Shown: positions 25,680 through 35,513, numbered from the stretch's first letter. The stretch: DNA of 64,000 nt from an uncultured Acidimicrobiales bacterium (GCA_951812975.1 CATOTC010000001.1:62001-126000), one strand, 5' to 3'. Numbers and translations: made by a program. Notes: generated by a model from the sequence alone, not told the origin.

Positions 25680-28645
25680 TCTCCTCAGCTGCGAAGCAGA
25701 TCGGACCGAACAGCGAAGGCTTGCTGTCGCGAATCGCTGACGGTGGTCCGACGCTCCCGCTGGTGGTCTTCTTCGGTCTCAACGCCGTCGATGAACTCGA
25801 TCGAAGTGCCGCCGCGATCCTCACCCCGGAGATCCGCCAGCATTTCGATCTGTCGCGGGCCCGTTACCTGGGCTTCGTCGCGCTAGTCGTGTTGGGTGGT
25901 CTGCTGCTTCAACCGGTGGTTGCGATCTTCGCTGACCGTTACCCGAGGATCCGCCTGGCGCTAGGGGGCGCGGTCCTCTGGGCGTTGTTCTCGTTCATGA
26001 CGGGCCTGGCGCTGGGGCTCGTGCTGTTCCTAGTGGCACGTTCCGGGTCCGGTATCGGCAAGGCCGTCAACGACCCGACCCACCGCCCGCTGCTCGCCGA
26101 CTGGTATCGGCCGCGGACCCGGCCGAAGGTCTACAGTCTGCACGCTGCGGCCAACGCCGTGGGAGCAACGGTCGGCCCGCTCAGCGCAGGGTTGCTTGCC
26201 TACTACTTCGGCTGGCGCACGCCGTTCCTGTTCTTCGCGATCCCGACGCTGGTCTTCGTGGCGGTGGGCCTGCGGTTGCGGGAGCCCGTTCGGGGCGCTC
26301 AGGAGCGGGCCCTGGCGGGCGGTTCGAGCGAAGCAGTCAACACTGAGGAGTTGCCTCCATCGGCGGGAGAAGCCTGGCGCATGTGTTGGAAGATCGGGGC
26401 CCTTCGTCGCATCTGGTTGGCGACGCCGTTCCTGTCGGCGTCGCTGATCGGTTTCGGCACTCTGGCGTCGGAGTTGTATGCCGATGCCTACGGACTCGAT
26501 GAGAGGGCCCGCGGGATCGTCGCGGCTGCCGCCGAACCCGGTCAGCTGATCGGGCTGGTCATCGGCGCACGGATCGCGACCAAACTGCTGGAACGCGATC
26601 CCGGACTCATCCTGCGGTTCCTGGCGGTGGTGTCGACTATCACGTCTGCTCTGTCAGGCGTGTTCGCGATCGTTCCCAGTCTCGCGGTAGCGATCGCTGC
26701 GAACGTGACGATCGCGCTGTGCCTGGCCATTGTCGGCCCGGGAATTGTTGCTTCCCTGTCGCTGGCGATCCCGCCGCGGGCACGGGCCATGGGCTTCTCG
26801 ATCGGTTCGCTGTTCATCGTCCCGGGTCTGCTGATCCTGCCGATGATCGGCTGGATCGCGGATTCTTGGGGCATTCGCACGGGGATGAGCGTGATGGTGC
26901 CGGTCTTCTTCATCGGCGGCCTGGTGATCTCAACTGGGGGCAACGTGATTTCCGCCGATATCGAGCAGGTGCGGCGCACCACACTGGCTCGAGCCGAGGT
27001 GCTGGCCGCCCGCCGACGCGGCGAGGTGAAGCTGCTCTACTGCAGGGACGTGAGTGCCGGCTACGACGGTGTGAGAGTGCTCCACAAGGTCGACTTCGAG
27101 GTCGACCGGGGTGAGATCGTGGCCCTGCTGGGGACCAACGGTGCAGGCAAGTCAACCTTCCTGAAAGCAGTCTCGGGCGTGGTTCAGGCGGACCGCGGGG
27201 CGATCATCTTCGATGGGCGCGACATCACCCACGCTCCTCCCAACGAGATCGCCGGGTTCGGTATCGTTCAGATTCCCGGTGGTGCCGGAGTCTTCCCGGG
27301 CCTCACTGTAGGCGAGAACCTTGAGGCCGCAGGCTGGTTGACCCGAAGGAACCGGTCCGAGCAGAACGCGGCGCAAGCCAAAGTCCTCGAGGCGTTCCAT
27401 GAACTGACGGAGCGCCTCGACGACCGGGCCGCGGACCTCTCCGGGGGTCAGCAGCAGATGTTGGCGCTCGGCATGACCTTCCTGTTGAAACCGAAGCTGC
27501 TGATGGTTGACGAGTTGTCGTTGGGTCTGGCTCCGATCGTGGTGGAGCGCCTGTTGGAGATGGTCCGTGAGATCGCCGCGGACGGGGTGACGGTGATACT
27601 GGTCGAACAGTCGGTCAACGTGGCTCTCGAGTTGGCGGAGACGGCGTACTTCATGGAGCGCGGGCGCATTCGTTTCAACGGCCCGACCCAGGAGCTGCTG
27701 AGTCGCCGTGACCTGCTCAGGTCGGTCTTCCTGGGCAAGGTTGGCGGCCACGCGACACCGGATGAAGTTCAACCTGACCTTGAGACTCATCCTGACCTTG
27801 AGGTTCAAGCCGTCTCTGAAGTTCGACTAGGCGCTGGCGTGCGCGCAGTCCCTGGAGTTCAGGCGGACACGGTTCCAGAGCTCCTGCAAGTCTCCGGGAT
27901 GGCACGGCGTTTCGGGGGGGTACACGCCGTCTCCGACATTTCATTCACCGTGCGGCCCGCGGAGATCGTCGGGCTCATCGGCCCCAACGGTGCCGGAAAG
28001 ACGACTCTGTTCGATCTCATTGCCGGATCCACCCCCGCTGATTCGGGCACAGTGGTCCTTTCGGGGCAAGACGTCTCGCGTCTGTCCGCCAGTGCGCGGG
28101 CACGCCAGGGACTGGGGCGTTCGTTCCAGGATGCCCGGCTGTTTCCTTCGTTGACGGTCACCGAGGTGATAGCGGTGTCGCTGGAACGTTGGATCTCCTG
28201 GGGTGATCCCGTCAGCGCCGCGCTCTATCTGCCGATGGCCTTCGACAGTGAGGCCTCGATCGCCGAGCGGGTCGACGAGCTCATCGAGCTGATGGGCCTC
28301 GATCCCTACCGGCACAAGCGCGTCCGAGAGTTGTCCACGGGGACCCGACGGATCGTCGATCTCGCCTGTGTCCTAGCCCACCGAGCGACTGTGGTGCTCC
28401 TTGATGAACCGTCGAGTGGGATTGCTCAAGCGGAAGTCGAAGCCCTGGCGCCCCTGTTGTTGCGGATGCGCAGCGAGATGGGAGCTTCTCTGCTAGTCAT
28501 TGAGCACGATATGAGTCTTGTAACCACCATCTGTGACCGTGTCCTGGCGCTGGATCAAGGGGCCGTGGTGGCGACCGGTTCACCGACCGAAGTGCTCAAC
28601 GATCCCCAAGTGCTCGCCGCCTATCTCGGCAACCCCGCCGAGTAG
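25676..28645 (+). CDS. MFS transporter fused to LivF- and LivG-type ABC ATPases
   Basis: 989 aa, three modules. Residues about 25-430 are a 12-helix MFS domain (FGLNAVDELDRSA; RPRTRPKVYSLHAAANAVGATVGPLSAG between helices). Residues about 445-690 are a LivF-like ATPase: Walker A GTNGAGKST, signature LSGGQQQ, Walker B LLMVDELSLGL. Residues about 740-989 are a LivG-like ATPase: Walker A GPNGAGKTT, signature LSTGTRR, Walker B VVLLDEPSSG, switch His in VIEHDMSL. A charged linker with repeated LE-x-H/Q units joins the two ATPases. The ATPases would power the upstream LivHM permease. The MFS part may serve as a membrane anchor or a second transport route (inference). Confidence 0.88.
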   Translation: MISSAAKQIGPNSEGLLSRIADGGPTLPLVVFFGLNAVDELDRSAAAILTPEIRQHFDLSRARYLGFVALVVLGGLLLQPVVAIFADRYPRIRLALGGAVLWALFSFMTGLALGLVLFLVARSGSGIGKAVNDPTHRPLLADWYRPRTRPKVYSLHAAANAVGATVGPLSAGLLAYYFGWRTPFLFFAIPTLVFVAVGLRLREPVRGAQERALAGGSSEAVNTEELPPSAGEAWRMCWKIGALRRIWLATPFLSASLIGFGTLASELYADAYGLDERARGIVAAAAEPGQLIGLVIGARIATKLLERDPGLILRFLAVVSTITSALSGVFAIVPSLAVAIAANVTIALCLAIVGPGIVASLSLAIPPRARAMGFSIGSLFIVPGLLILPMIGWIADSWGIRTGMSVMVPVFFIGGLVISTGGNVISADIEQVRRTTLARAEVLAARRRGEVKLLYCRDVSAGYDGVRVLHKVDFEVDRGEIVALLGTNGAGKSTFLKAVSGVVQADRGAIIFDGRDITHAPPNEIAGFGIVQIPGGAGVFPGLTVGENLEAAGWLTRRNRSEQNAAQAKVLEAFHELTERLDDRAADLSGGQQQMLALGMTFLLKPKLLMVDELSLGLAPIVVERLLEMVREIAADGVTVILVEQSVNVALELAETAYFMERGRIRFNGPTQELLSRRDLLRSVFLGKVGGHATPDEVQPDLETHPDLEVQAVSEVRLGAGVRAVPGVQADTVPELLQVSGMARRFGGVHAVSDISFTVRPAEIVGLIGPNGAGKTTLFDLIAGSTPADSGTVVLSGQDVSRLSASARARQGLGRSFQDARLFPSLTVTEVIAVSLERWISWGDPVSAALYLPMAFDSEASIAERVDELIELMGLDPYRHKRVRELSTGTRRIVDLACVLAHRATVVLLDEPSSGIAQAEVEALAPLLLRMRSEMGASLLVIEHDMSLVTTICDRVLALDQGAVVATGSPTEVLNDPQVLAAYLGNPAE

Positions 28646-28665
28646 AAGCCGACGAGAGTAGTCAC

Positions 28666-30498
28666 ATGCAACCGTCCTCAGCGGAACCCCGAGGCTCAGA
28701 CTGGCAGCGAAAGCTGAGGCGGTTCGGCCCGATCCTGGCGATCGTGGTGGTCGTCGTGGCAGTGATCGTGATCGCGGCGAGCGGTGGCGACGATTCCGGT
28801 GACACCGAGGCACTCAGCGAAGGTACAGGGGAACTCGACGACGAGACTTCCGCACCGGAGACTACTGACACCGGTACCGACGCTGCCGTTGAGACTATGC
28901 CCGAGGGCACAGAGCAAGACCCCGACGACAACGCAACCGTCGACACCGGTCTCCCCGATGGGGTCATGACTTTCAGCGTCGCTGAAGAACTCGGCTTGGA
29001 CATCGACTTCGGCCAGCGTTGCGACGAGGAACTCGGCACCCTCGCGGTGCCCAACTTCTTCGCTCCCGAGTGTGTCGCTCCATTCGAGGGCGACAACGGG
29101 GGCGCCACCGCGCAGGGTGTGACCGAGGACTCAATAAAGATCGTGTGGTGGACCGCCCGCGACGCCGACCCGGTTCTCAGCTATGTCACCTCGGCGATCC
29201 TCAACGATGACACGACCGCGGACGACGAACACACGATGCACAAACTCGTCGAGTACTACGAGACCTACTACGAAACCTACGGGCGCGACGTCGACCTGGT
29301 GGTATACGAAGGCTCAGGCAACATCAACGACATTGGCGCGGCCAGAGCCGACGCCGTGGAGATCGCCGAGGAGCACAAACCGTTCATGGTCTGGGGCGGA
29401 CCCACGCTCACCAATGCGTTCGCAGAGGAACTGCACGCCCGGGGCATTCCCTGTATCGGCTGCGGACCTGGTCAGACCCAGGAGTACTACGTTGACCGAC
29501 CGGGCCTCGCCTACACGATCACCAAGGGTCCCGACCAACTGAATCTGCTGGTGGCCGAGTACATCGGCAGACGCTTGGCGCGCGAGGATGCGATCCACGC
29601 GGGCGACGAGTCGATGCACTCCAAAGAACGGGTCTTCGGTCGCATCTGGATCGAGGCCAGCGCTGCATCCGCGGAGTCGAACAGGCAGTTCGAAAAGGCG
29701 TTGCGCGACTGGGGCGTGGTGATCAGAGAATCACAGAATTACGTGCTTGATCCGGGCACTCTGCAAGAGTCGGCCTCGACGGTGATCGCCCGGATGAAAC
29801 AGGCCGGTGTCACTTCGGTGATCTTCAACGGCGATCCCATCGCTCCCAGAGAGTTCACCAACGAAGCAACCGCGCAGGACTACTGGCCGGAATGGATTGT
29901 CACCGGCTCGGTGCTAGTCGATACCACTGCCTTCTCCCGCACCTATGACCAGGATCAATGGGCGAATGCGTTCGGTGTGTCGAACCTCGCCGCCCGAGTC
30001 GACCGAGTCATCGGCGGGGTCCACTCGCTGTATGTCTGGTTTCATGGCGAACCGCCCCGAGCCGACGACAACATCGGAGTCATCAATCCCACCATTCAGA
30101 CCTTCTACTCCTACTACCAGCTGGTGGGACCCGAGTTGACGATCGACAACTTCCGCGACGCAATCTTTGCCGCTGAACCGACTCGCCGGGCGCTGACCGC
30201 GCCGTCGATCTCATACGGCTACCAGCGAATCTGGCCGCCAGGGTTAGAGCCGGACTACCGCGGCATCGACGACGTGGCTGAGGTCTGGTGGGACAACACG
30301 GTCCGCGGCCTCGACGAGATCGATCGGGACGGGGTCGGCATGTGGCGGTTCGTCAACGGCGGCCAGCGCTACAAGCTCGGTGAGACTCCGCTAGGGCCCC
30401 CGGATGCTTTCGTGCTCGAAGGCTCGGTCACGATCTACGAACAGCGTCCCGACGACGAGGAGTTCCCCGACTACTACGAGCCGCTGCCGGCTCGCTGA
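28666..30498 (+). CDS. Membrane-anchored substrate-binding protein of the Liv-type transporter
   Basis: 610 aa, larger than typical LivJ (about 370). An N-terminal membrane helix (FGPILAIVVVVVAVIVIAASGG, residues 19-40) without lipobox is followed by an acidic, Thr-rich spacer to about residue 100, then a type I periplasmic-binding fold (TEDSIKIVWWTARDADPVLSY, VWGGPTLTNAFAEELHARGIPCIGCG, AYTITKGPDQLNLLVAEYIGRRLA, VIARMKQAGVTSVIFNGDP). It starts 20 bp after the ATPase gene, so the three genes form one operon. Uncommon Trp/Asp-rich stretches suggest a substrate other than leucine. Ligand not determinable by eye. Confidence 0.85.
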   Translation: MQPSSAEPRGSDWQRKLRRFGPILAIVVVVVAVIVIAASGGDDSGDTEALSEGTGELDDETSAPETTDTGTDAAVETMPEGTEQDPDDNATVDTGLPDGVMTFSVAEELGLDIDFGQRCDEELGTLAVPNFFAPECVAPFEGDNGGATAQGVTEDSIKIVWWTARDADPVLSYVTSAILNDDTTADDEHTMHKLVEYYETYYETYGRDVDLVVYEGSGNINDIGAARADAVEIAEEHKPFMVWGGPTLTNAFAEELHARGIPCIGCGPGQTQEYYVDRPGLAYTITKGPDQLNLLVAEYIGRRLAREDAIHAGDESMHSKERVFGRIWIEASAASAESNRQFEKALRDWGVVIRESQNYVLDPGTLQESASTVIARMKQAGVTSVIFNGDPIAPREFTNEATAQDYWPEWIVTGSVLVDTTAFSRTYDQDQWANAFGVSNLAARVDRVIGGVHSLYVWFHGEPPRADDNIGVINPTIQTFYSYYQLVGPELTIDNFRDAIFAAEPTRRALTAPSISYGYQRIWPPGLEPDYRGIDDVAEVWWDNTVRGLDEIDRDGVGMWRFVNGGQRYKLGETPLGPPDAFVLEGSVTIYEQRPDDEEFPDYYEPLPAR

Positions 30499-30548
30499 GG
30501 CGGCCCGCCAAGTTGCAGATCCGCCGACAGCGTCGTGGCAGCTGCCGG

Positions 30549-32108
30549 CTATTCTCGTTCGCGCAGCTCGCGGCGCAGGATCTTGCCAGATGCACTCTTG
30601 GGGACGGCGTCGATCACCTCGAGTTGACGGACCTGCTTGTAGCTCACCAGATGCTCGCCGACGAGTGCCTGGACCTCTTCGAGGGTGACGGTCGCGCCGG
30701 GGGCGCAGACCACGAAGGCTTTGGGGATCTCACCGGCTTCGACATCGGTAACCCCGATCACAGCCACATCAACGATCGACGGATGGGTGATGAGCACCGC
30801 TTCGATCTCCGCGGGAGGGACCTGAAACCCCTTGTATTTGATGAGTTCTTTGATGCGGTCCACGATCGAGTAGTGCCCTGCCTCGTCGAGCACGGCCACG
30901 TCGCCGGTATGCAGCCAACCGTCTGCGTCGATGGTGGCGGCTGTGGCCTCGGGGTTGTTGAGGTAGCCCTTCATCACCATCGGGCCGCGTACCCACAGTT
31001 CGCCCCGTCCTCCGACGTCTTGATCCTCACCTGTCTCGGGGTCGACGATGCGGCACTCGGTGTTGGACACAGCTTTGCCGCTGGTGCCGGGCCGGTAGTC
31101 GCCTTCTGGGGTGGCGTGTGTGACCGGGCTGAGTTCGGTCATTCCGTAGCCCTGGACGACTTCGCATCCCACCCGGTTGGCCGCTTCTGCCGCCAGGTCG
31201 GCACCGAGGGGTGCGGCGCCCGAGAACACCTGTTTCAGGCTCGACAGGTCGTAGTTCTCCACGAGCGGCGCCTTGGCCAGGGCCAGCACCATCGGGGGAA
31301 CCGCGAAGAAACGGGTGATCCGCAACGACTGAACGAGCGTCAGCGCGGCTTCGAGATCGAAGCGCGGCATGGTCACCACGGTCACCCCGTTGGCCAGCAG
31401 CCCGTTCATCAGGACCTGCATCCCGTAGATGTGGAAGAAGGGCAGGGCCGCCAGTCCCAACTCGTCTTCGTCGTATTGGAGCACATGCTCCATCTGGCAG
31501 ACGTTGGCGACCAGGTTGCGGTGGGTGAGCATCACCCCTTTGGGCAGGCCCGTGGTTCCCGAGGAGTACGGCAGAACCATCACGTCGTCGTTGAGGTCGA
31601 TGTCGACCTGGTCGATCGGGTCGCCCATCAGCGAAGCCATCGGTGTGGCCGCCGGCCCACCGGTTGGCGGCTCTCCCACCACGATCACCTCGCTGACCCC
31701 GGTGCCCTCAATAGCGGCGAACGCAACCTCGAGGAACGTCGGAACGGTCAACAGCAGCGAAGCGCCAGAGTCCTGGAGTTGGAACCGGACCTCCTCCGCG
31801 CCGTAGGTCGGATTGATGGTGGTGAGAGTGGCGCCCGCTACGCCCACAGCGTGGAAAGCGACCGCGTATTCGGGCACGTTGGGGGCCATGATCCCGAGCA
31901 CATCGCCGGGACCGAGCCCTCGAGCCGACAGACCGCCGGCCATCGACCGGATCGCTCTGTCCAATTCGGCGAAGGTGTACGACGAAGCACCGCCGTCGGT
32001 GACGGCCACGCGGTCGGGGACCCTCTGGGCATGTCGCATGACCAACTCGGTGATCGAAACGTCGGGAATCTCCACGCTGGGGAGAGGGCTGGTGTGGATG
32101 ATTGTCAT
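30549..32108 (-). CDS. AMP-forming acyl-CoA synthetase, 4-coumarate-CoA-ligase-like
   Basis: 519 aa ANL-superfamily enzyme of normal length. It activates a carboxylic acid with ATP and joins it to CoA. Motif A3 is PYSSGTTGLPKGVMLTHRNL; others are QGYGMTELSPV, GELWVRGPMVMKGYLN, GDVAVLDEAGHYSIVDRIKELIKYKGFQVPPAEIEAVL, and the C-terminal catalytic lysine in VPKSASGKILRREL. The wording is nearest to 4CL or medium-chain fatty-acyl-CoA ligases. It stands alone, converging with the Liv operon; its real substrate is unknown. Confidence 0.9.
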   Translation of the reverse strand: MTIIHTSPLPSVEIPDVSITELVMRHAQRVPDRVAVTDGGASSYTFAELDRAIRSMAGGLSARGLGPGDVLGIMAPNVPEYAVAFHAVGVAGATLTTINPTYGAEEVRFQLQDSGASLLLTVPTFLEVAFAAIEGTGVSEVIVVGEPPTGGPAATPMASLMGDPIDQVDIDLNDDVMVLPYSSGTTGLPKGVMLTHRNLVANVCQMEHVLQYDEDELGLAALPFFHIYGMQVLMNGLLANGVTVVTMPRFDLEAALTLVQSLRITRFFAVPPMVLALAKAPLVENYDLSSLKQVFSGAAPLGADLAAEAANRVGCEVVQGYGMTELSPVTHATPEGDYRPGTSGKAVSNTECRIVDPETGEDQDVGGRGELWVRGPMVMKGYLNNPEATAATIDADGWLHTGDVAVLDEAGHYSIVDRIKELIKYKGFQVPPAEIEAVLITHPSIVDVAVIGVTDVEAGEIPKAFVVCAPGATVTLEEVQALVGEHLVSYKQVRQLEVIDAVPKSASGKILRRELRERE

Positions 32109-32183
32109 CGGGTTCTCTCAAGGGCTCAGTTGGAGCCGGATGCTAGCGTGAACAACTTCTGCAGGCCCACGCAGATTAAGGAT

Positions 32184-32597
32184 ATGGTGGATGTGTGCTA
32201 CGGCAGGCTCGCAACCGGGACAGAGCCGGAGCTGAACCGTTCAACCCGCATGTGGACCCCTATGGACCCTTTTTCAGACCCGTCTGATCCTCGCAGAGTT
32301 TTCAACCGAAAGCGTCTCCGTGCCTTCGTTCGGCGAGTCATGCGACCGGCGGCCCGTCCCCGGTCAGAATCCGACATCTTCACCGCGGCCCGTCACGTGA
32401 CGGGCGCGATCGGAGCCGGCACCAGCCCGGCCTACGAGGCGCTGGCCCAGGGGGGTGAGAGGCTCAACCGTTCGCTGCGGGAGAACCCGCTGCCTCCGAG
32501 CACCCACATCTCGCATCGTGACTCCACCCGTCACAATATTCCGGTCCCGCTGTCGGAACGGTGCATCGAGGACTACCACAAGACCACTGACCCGTAA
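32184..32597 (+). CDS. Hypothetical basic protein (weak)
   Basis: 137 aa from an ATG at 32184, or 115 aa from the ATG at 32250 (MWTPMDPFSD). It is rich in Arg/Pro/Ser with no recognised motif (RRVFNRKRLRAFVRRVMRPA is the most striking part). The ORF track joins it to a long shadow frame on the ligase. It fills the space between the ligase start and the next gene, which is the main support; no neighbour gives a clue. It could be spurious. Confidence 0.4.
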   Translation: MVDVCYGRLATGTEPELNRSTRMWTPMDPFSDPSDPRRVFNRKRLRAFVRRVMRPAARPRSESDIFTAARHVTGAIGAGTSPAYEALAQGGERLNRSLRENPLPPSTHISHRDSTRHNIPVPLSERCIEDYHKTTDP

Positions 32598-32669
32598 TCT
32601 GTCACCGGGCTGCCGCTCGACCGTTCGGAGTGGTCGTTGCGAGGACGGTGTTTGTTGGAGCAGTGCTTG

Positions 32670-34025
32670 CTAGGGCAACAGGAGCAAGGCGTTGCCCGCA
32701 CGCGTGGGCGCGCCGAGACTGGTCAGGTCGACGGAACTTATTTCTGCTGTGGGCAAGTCCAACACCCACAACCGCGGATCGGTAGTCGCTGGGTCCAGCC
32801 ATACCGCGAGAGTCGAATCGGGCGCCCAAGCAACCTCATTGCCGACCTTGCCGCTCAGCGGTGTGAGTTCTGCCGCTGCGACATCGTAGAGGAGGTCTGG
32901 ATCCGACAGATTCGTGTCCTGGTTCGTCAACAGGAGAGAGCTTCCATCGGGAGCGATCGTGACGTTCGCCGAACTGCCGGCGAATTCCACCGGCAGGTCC
33001 AAGACCTCGCTCGAGGAATGATCGACCAGCACCGGAGTACAAACCAGCGGTTCAGTGCAGCGAATCTCAACATGGTGCGTCGCGTTGGCGGCGACCACCG
33101 GCCAGTCGGAGTAGTGCGTGAATCCACTCTGAGTGGTGACGAAAGTCTCACCGGTCGAGGAGACCGCAAGCACGCCAACGGAGGGTACGGCGAGCAGTTC
33201 GGCTCCAACCGGCACGTCGATTCGCGACATGAACAGCCCCGACGAGTTCCCGACGTAGAGGTGGTCGGCGGTTTCGGAACCGCCGACGGCCAGCGTAAAA
33301 CTGCTTTTTTCGCCTGCGATGACCTGCCCTTGAGTGAACAGGAGGTAGACCCTCTGGGTAGCTGATTCGGCGTCGCGTTTGAAACCGTAGGTATGGCCTT
33401 GTTCATCGAACATGGAGAATGAGTCGAAACCGGTCAGCAGGTCGTTCATGGTCACTTGTTCGGCTGTGACGACGCTCACTGGGTCCACCGACATGGGGTT
33501 GACAATAACCACGCCGTCAGTAGCAACATACGCAAGTCGATGTCGGCCCATAAGCGACGCCAGAGTTCTTTGGGTTGTCACGACGGCGCCTTCAGACAAG
33601 GCGCCGTCGGTGAGTTCACCGTCGACTTCATCGCCCCCGGTACCATCGGTCGTGTCTGCGATCGGGCCTTCGTTGGAAGTGTTCTCGGTGAAGGGAAGCA
33701 GACCGTCGGGTTCGCTCATCGGCTCGGACCTCTCGCCGCGCCACCCGATGAACAACGCCGCGGCGAATATCGAAAACAGCGCTACCGCGAACCATTTCGC
33801 TGGTCCGACACGACCGGCCGCCTGCACCGCTTCAGTCTCTTCGATGAAGCCGCTGTGGTCGGAATGGCCCTCCTGGCCCTGTTGGAGCTTCTGACCGCAG
33901 GTTGGACACACATGCTCGTCGAAGCGCTCGTGGGCCGCAATCGAGAGGTGCTGAATGCGAGCAGGGCTTCGACCGCTGTCCTCGTCATTGCCTCGATCGG
34001 TGTCTCGCTGAGTGTCTCGCCTCAT
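32670..34025 (-). CDS. Membrane-anchored protein with N-terminal CxxC and beta-rich extracytoplasmic region
   Basis: 451 aa, not recognised as a family. A cytoplasmic N-terminus with CPTCG near residue 40 (half of a zinc ribbon) leads to one membrane helix (WFAVALFSIFAAALFIGW, residues about 78-95). After a long acidic/Thr-rich spacer comes an extracytoplasmic beta-rich region with propeller-like strands (VTIAPDGSSLLLTNQD, VAWAPDSTLAVWLDPATTDPRLWVLDLPT). This plan suggests a surface sensor or scaffold. It ends near the window's hypothetical 32184 ORF and is divergent from the CobW gene. Confidence 0.75.
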   Translation of the reverse strand: MRRDTQRDTDRGNDEDSGRSPARIQHLSIAAHERFDEHVCPTCGQKLQQGQEGHSDHSGFIEETEAVQAAGRVGPAKWFAVALFSIFAAALFIGWRGERSEPMSEPDGLLPFTENTSNEGPIADTTDGTGGDEVDGELTDGALSEGAVVTTQRTLASLMGRHRLAYVATDGVVIVNPMSVDPVSVVTAEQVTMNDLLTGFDSFSMFDEQGHTYGFKRDAESATQRVYLLFTQGQVIAGEKSSFTLAVGGSETADHLYVGNSSGLFMSRIDVPVGAELLAVPSVGVLAVSSTGETFVTTQSGFTHYSDWPVVAANATHHVEIRCTEPLVCTPVLVDHSSSEVLDLPVEFAGSSANVTIAPDGSSLLLTNQDTNLSDPDLLYDVAAAELTPLSGKVGNEVAWAPDSTLAVWLDPATTDPRLWVLDLPTAEISSVDLTSLGAPTRAGNALLLLP

Positions 34026-34151
34026 CTGCGCCCGAATCTAGTTCGCCCCGTGCCGCCCAGTTCAGAGCAGCCGGATCCGGTGGCCCTTATGGATCACGGC
34101 CATGCTTAGAATGGATCTATTCGTTGGCCGCTTAACGGAGTCAAGATTCGG

Positions 34152-35057
34152 GTGGTTGTTCAGGAACCATATTCAGAGATAATCGCCCCTTGGGACGGGC
34201 GCCGTGTACCCGTGACTTTGCTCGGCGGATACCTCGGTGCCGGCAAGACGACGGTGATAAACGAGGTGTTGGCTGCAACGGACCGGCCGATCGCGGTGCT
34301 GGTGAACGACGTTGGTGAGGTGAACGTCGATGCCTCGCTGGTTCGTCGTCGCCACGGCGACACGATTGAACTGACCGACGGATGTGTCTGCTGCAGCCTG
34401 GCCGGTGGGTTGGCTGCAGCCTTTGACGGCTTGAGGGAGCGAGACACCCCGCCTGATCACGTCATCGTGGAACTGAGCGGTATTGCTGATCCCGCTCGGG
34501 TGGTGCCTTGGGCGTCTTCACCAGGATTTTCGCTCGACGGTGTGGTGGTGCTGGTCGACGCCGATCAGTTCCTGGAACGTCTCGACGATCCGGCTACGGC
34601 CGCTTCGGTGGAGACTCAACTCGCCGCTGCGGATCTGCTTGTTCTCACCAAACTCGACCTCGCATCGGCGGCTGATGTGACCGAGACTCGGTCAGTGCTG
34701 CAGAACCGAGTTCCTGGTATCCCGATTCTCAACAGCGACGACGCGGTTGCGAGTGCATCTTTTGTCGGTCTCGCCACTCGTAGACCCGGCGGTGCCGCCG
34801 ATGTCGGGCCGGCGAACCTGTTCGACGCCCACGAAGTGACCACTGTGGCGATACCGCGGCCTATCACCGCCGCTGATTTCGAAGCGATGATCGAGTCATT
34901 GGAGCCAACGACGCTGCGCGCCAAAGGCATCGCGACCACCCCCGACGGCACCCGCCTCCTCGCTCAAGTCGTTGGCCGCCGCCGTTCAGTCACCGTGCTC
35001 CCCGACGCCGAGTCCCAACCCCCCACCAACCTGGTAGTGATCACCCCCCGGCTCTAA
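34152..35057 (+). CDS. CobW/G3E-family GTP-binding metal chaperone-like protein
   Basis: 301 aa, slightly short for the family. GTPase motifs are Walker A GGYLGAGKTT, the metal-binding CxCC in DGCVCCSLAGGL, EL-SGIADP (switch/Walker B region) and the NKxD equivalent TKLD. G3E proteins of this kind deliver zinc, cobalt or nickel; CobW members serve B12 synthesis, others zinc homeostasis. The start is a GTG at 34152. The C-terminal CobW_C domain is reduced (RAKGIATTPDGTRLLAQVVGRRRSVTVLPD). Metal unknown; proximity to the broken cobQ is only suggestive. Confidence 0.86.
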   Translation: MVVQEPYSEIIAPWDGRRVPVTLLGGYLGAGKTTVINEVLAATDRPIAVLVNDVGEVNVDASLVRRRHGDTIELTDGCVCCSLAGGLAAAFDGLRERDTPPDHVIVELSGIADPARVVPWASSPGFSLDGVVVLVDADQFLERLDDPATAASVETQLAAADLLVLTKLDLASAADVTETRSVLQNRVPGIPILNSDDAVASASFVGLATRRPGGAADVGPANLFDAHEVTTVAIPRPITAADFEAMIESLEPTTLRAKGIATTPDGTRLLAQVVGRRRSVTVLPDAESQPPTNLVVITPRL

Positions 35058-35162
35058 CCTCCACGGTTACCCAAACATCGAGAATGTCGTCGGGACTGAG
35101 GAGCAACGCGACTTGCGCCCGGGGTGATCGAGCACGCCAGCCGACGGTGACAACCGGGATTG

Positions 35163-35513
35163 TCAATCGAGGGCTAGGTGGAGTCGTAGGGCGTTGTCGA
35201 GCCGGGCCATGTGCTCGAAGTCGACGATCCCGATCATGCGGCCGATCCGTTCCACCGATACGGACCTGACTTGCTCAGCCTGCGCTTTCGAGTCAGAGTT
35301 CAGCCCGGTATCCACCGACCTCAACAAAACCTGAAATGGATAGACCCGCTCAGTGTTCGAGGTCACCGGCACCACCGTGATCACGCCGCGCCCCAGTCGT
35401 CTGGCGCTGGAGTTGGCACCGTCATTGCTGACGATCACGGCGGGCCGAGTACGAGCAGCCTCAGAACCGACGGCGTCACTGAAGTCAACAATGCGGATCT
35501 CGCTGCGGCGCAT
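35163..35513 (-). CDS. MazF-type endoribonuclease toxin
   Basis: 116 aa from the ATG at 35513 (MRRSEIRIVDFSDAVGSEAARTRPAVIVSND). It is a MazF/PemK family toxin that cleaves RNA. The typical TRPAVIVSNDGAN core, ITVVPVTSNTERVYPFQVLL with the conserved VPVTS stretch, and the C-terminal SVERIGRMIGIVDFEHMARLDNALRLHL helix are present. The start overlaps the antitoxin stop by one base (TGATG), the usual coupling of such pairs. The ORF track's extra 13 codons upstream belong to the antitoxin gene. Confidence 0.9.
   Translation of the reverse strand: MRRSEIRIVDFSDAVGSEAARTRPAVIVSNDGANSSARRLGRGVITVVPVTSNTERVYPFQVLLRSVDTGLNSDSKAQAEQVRSVSVERIGRMIGIVDFEHMARLDNALRLHLALD

Noticed and set aside
30513-32597. 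694-aa plus-strand ORF opposite the acyl-CoA ligase
   Set aside because: Most of it is the antisense of a clearly real ligase, with His/Arg/Gly-rich shadow composition. Only the end beyond 32184 was kept as a weak hypothetical gene.
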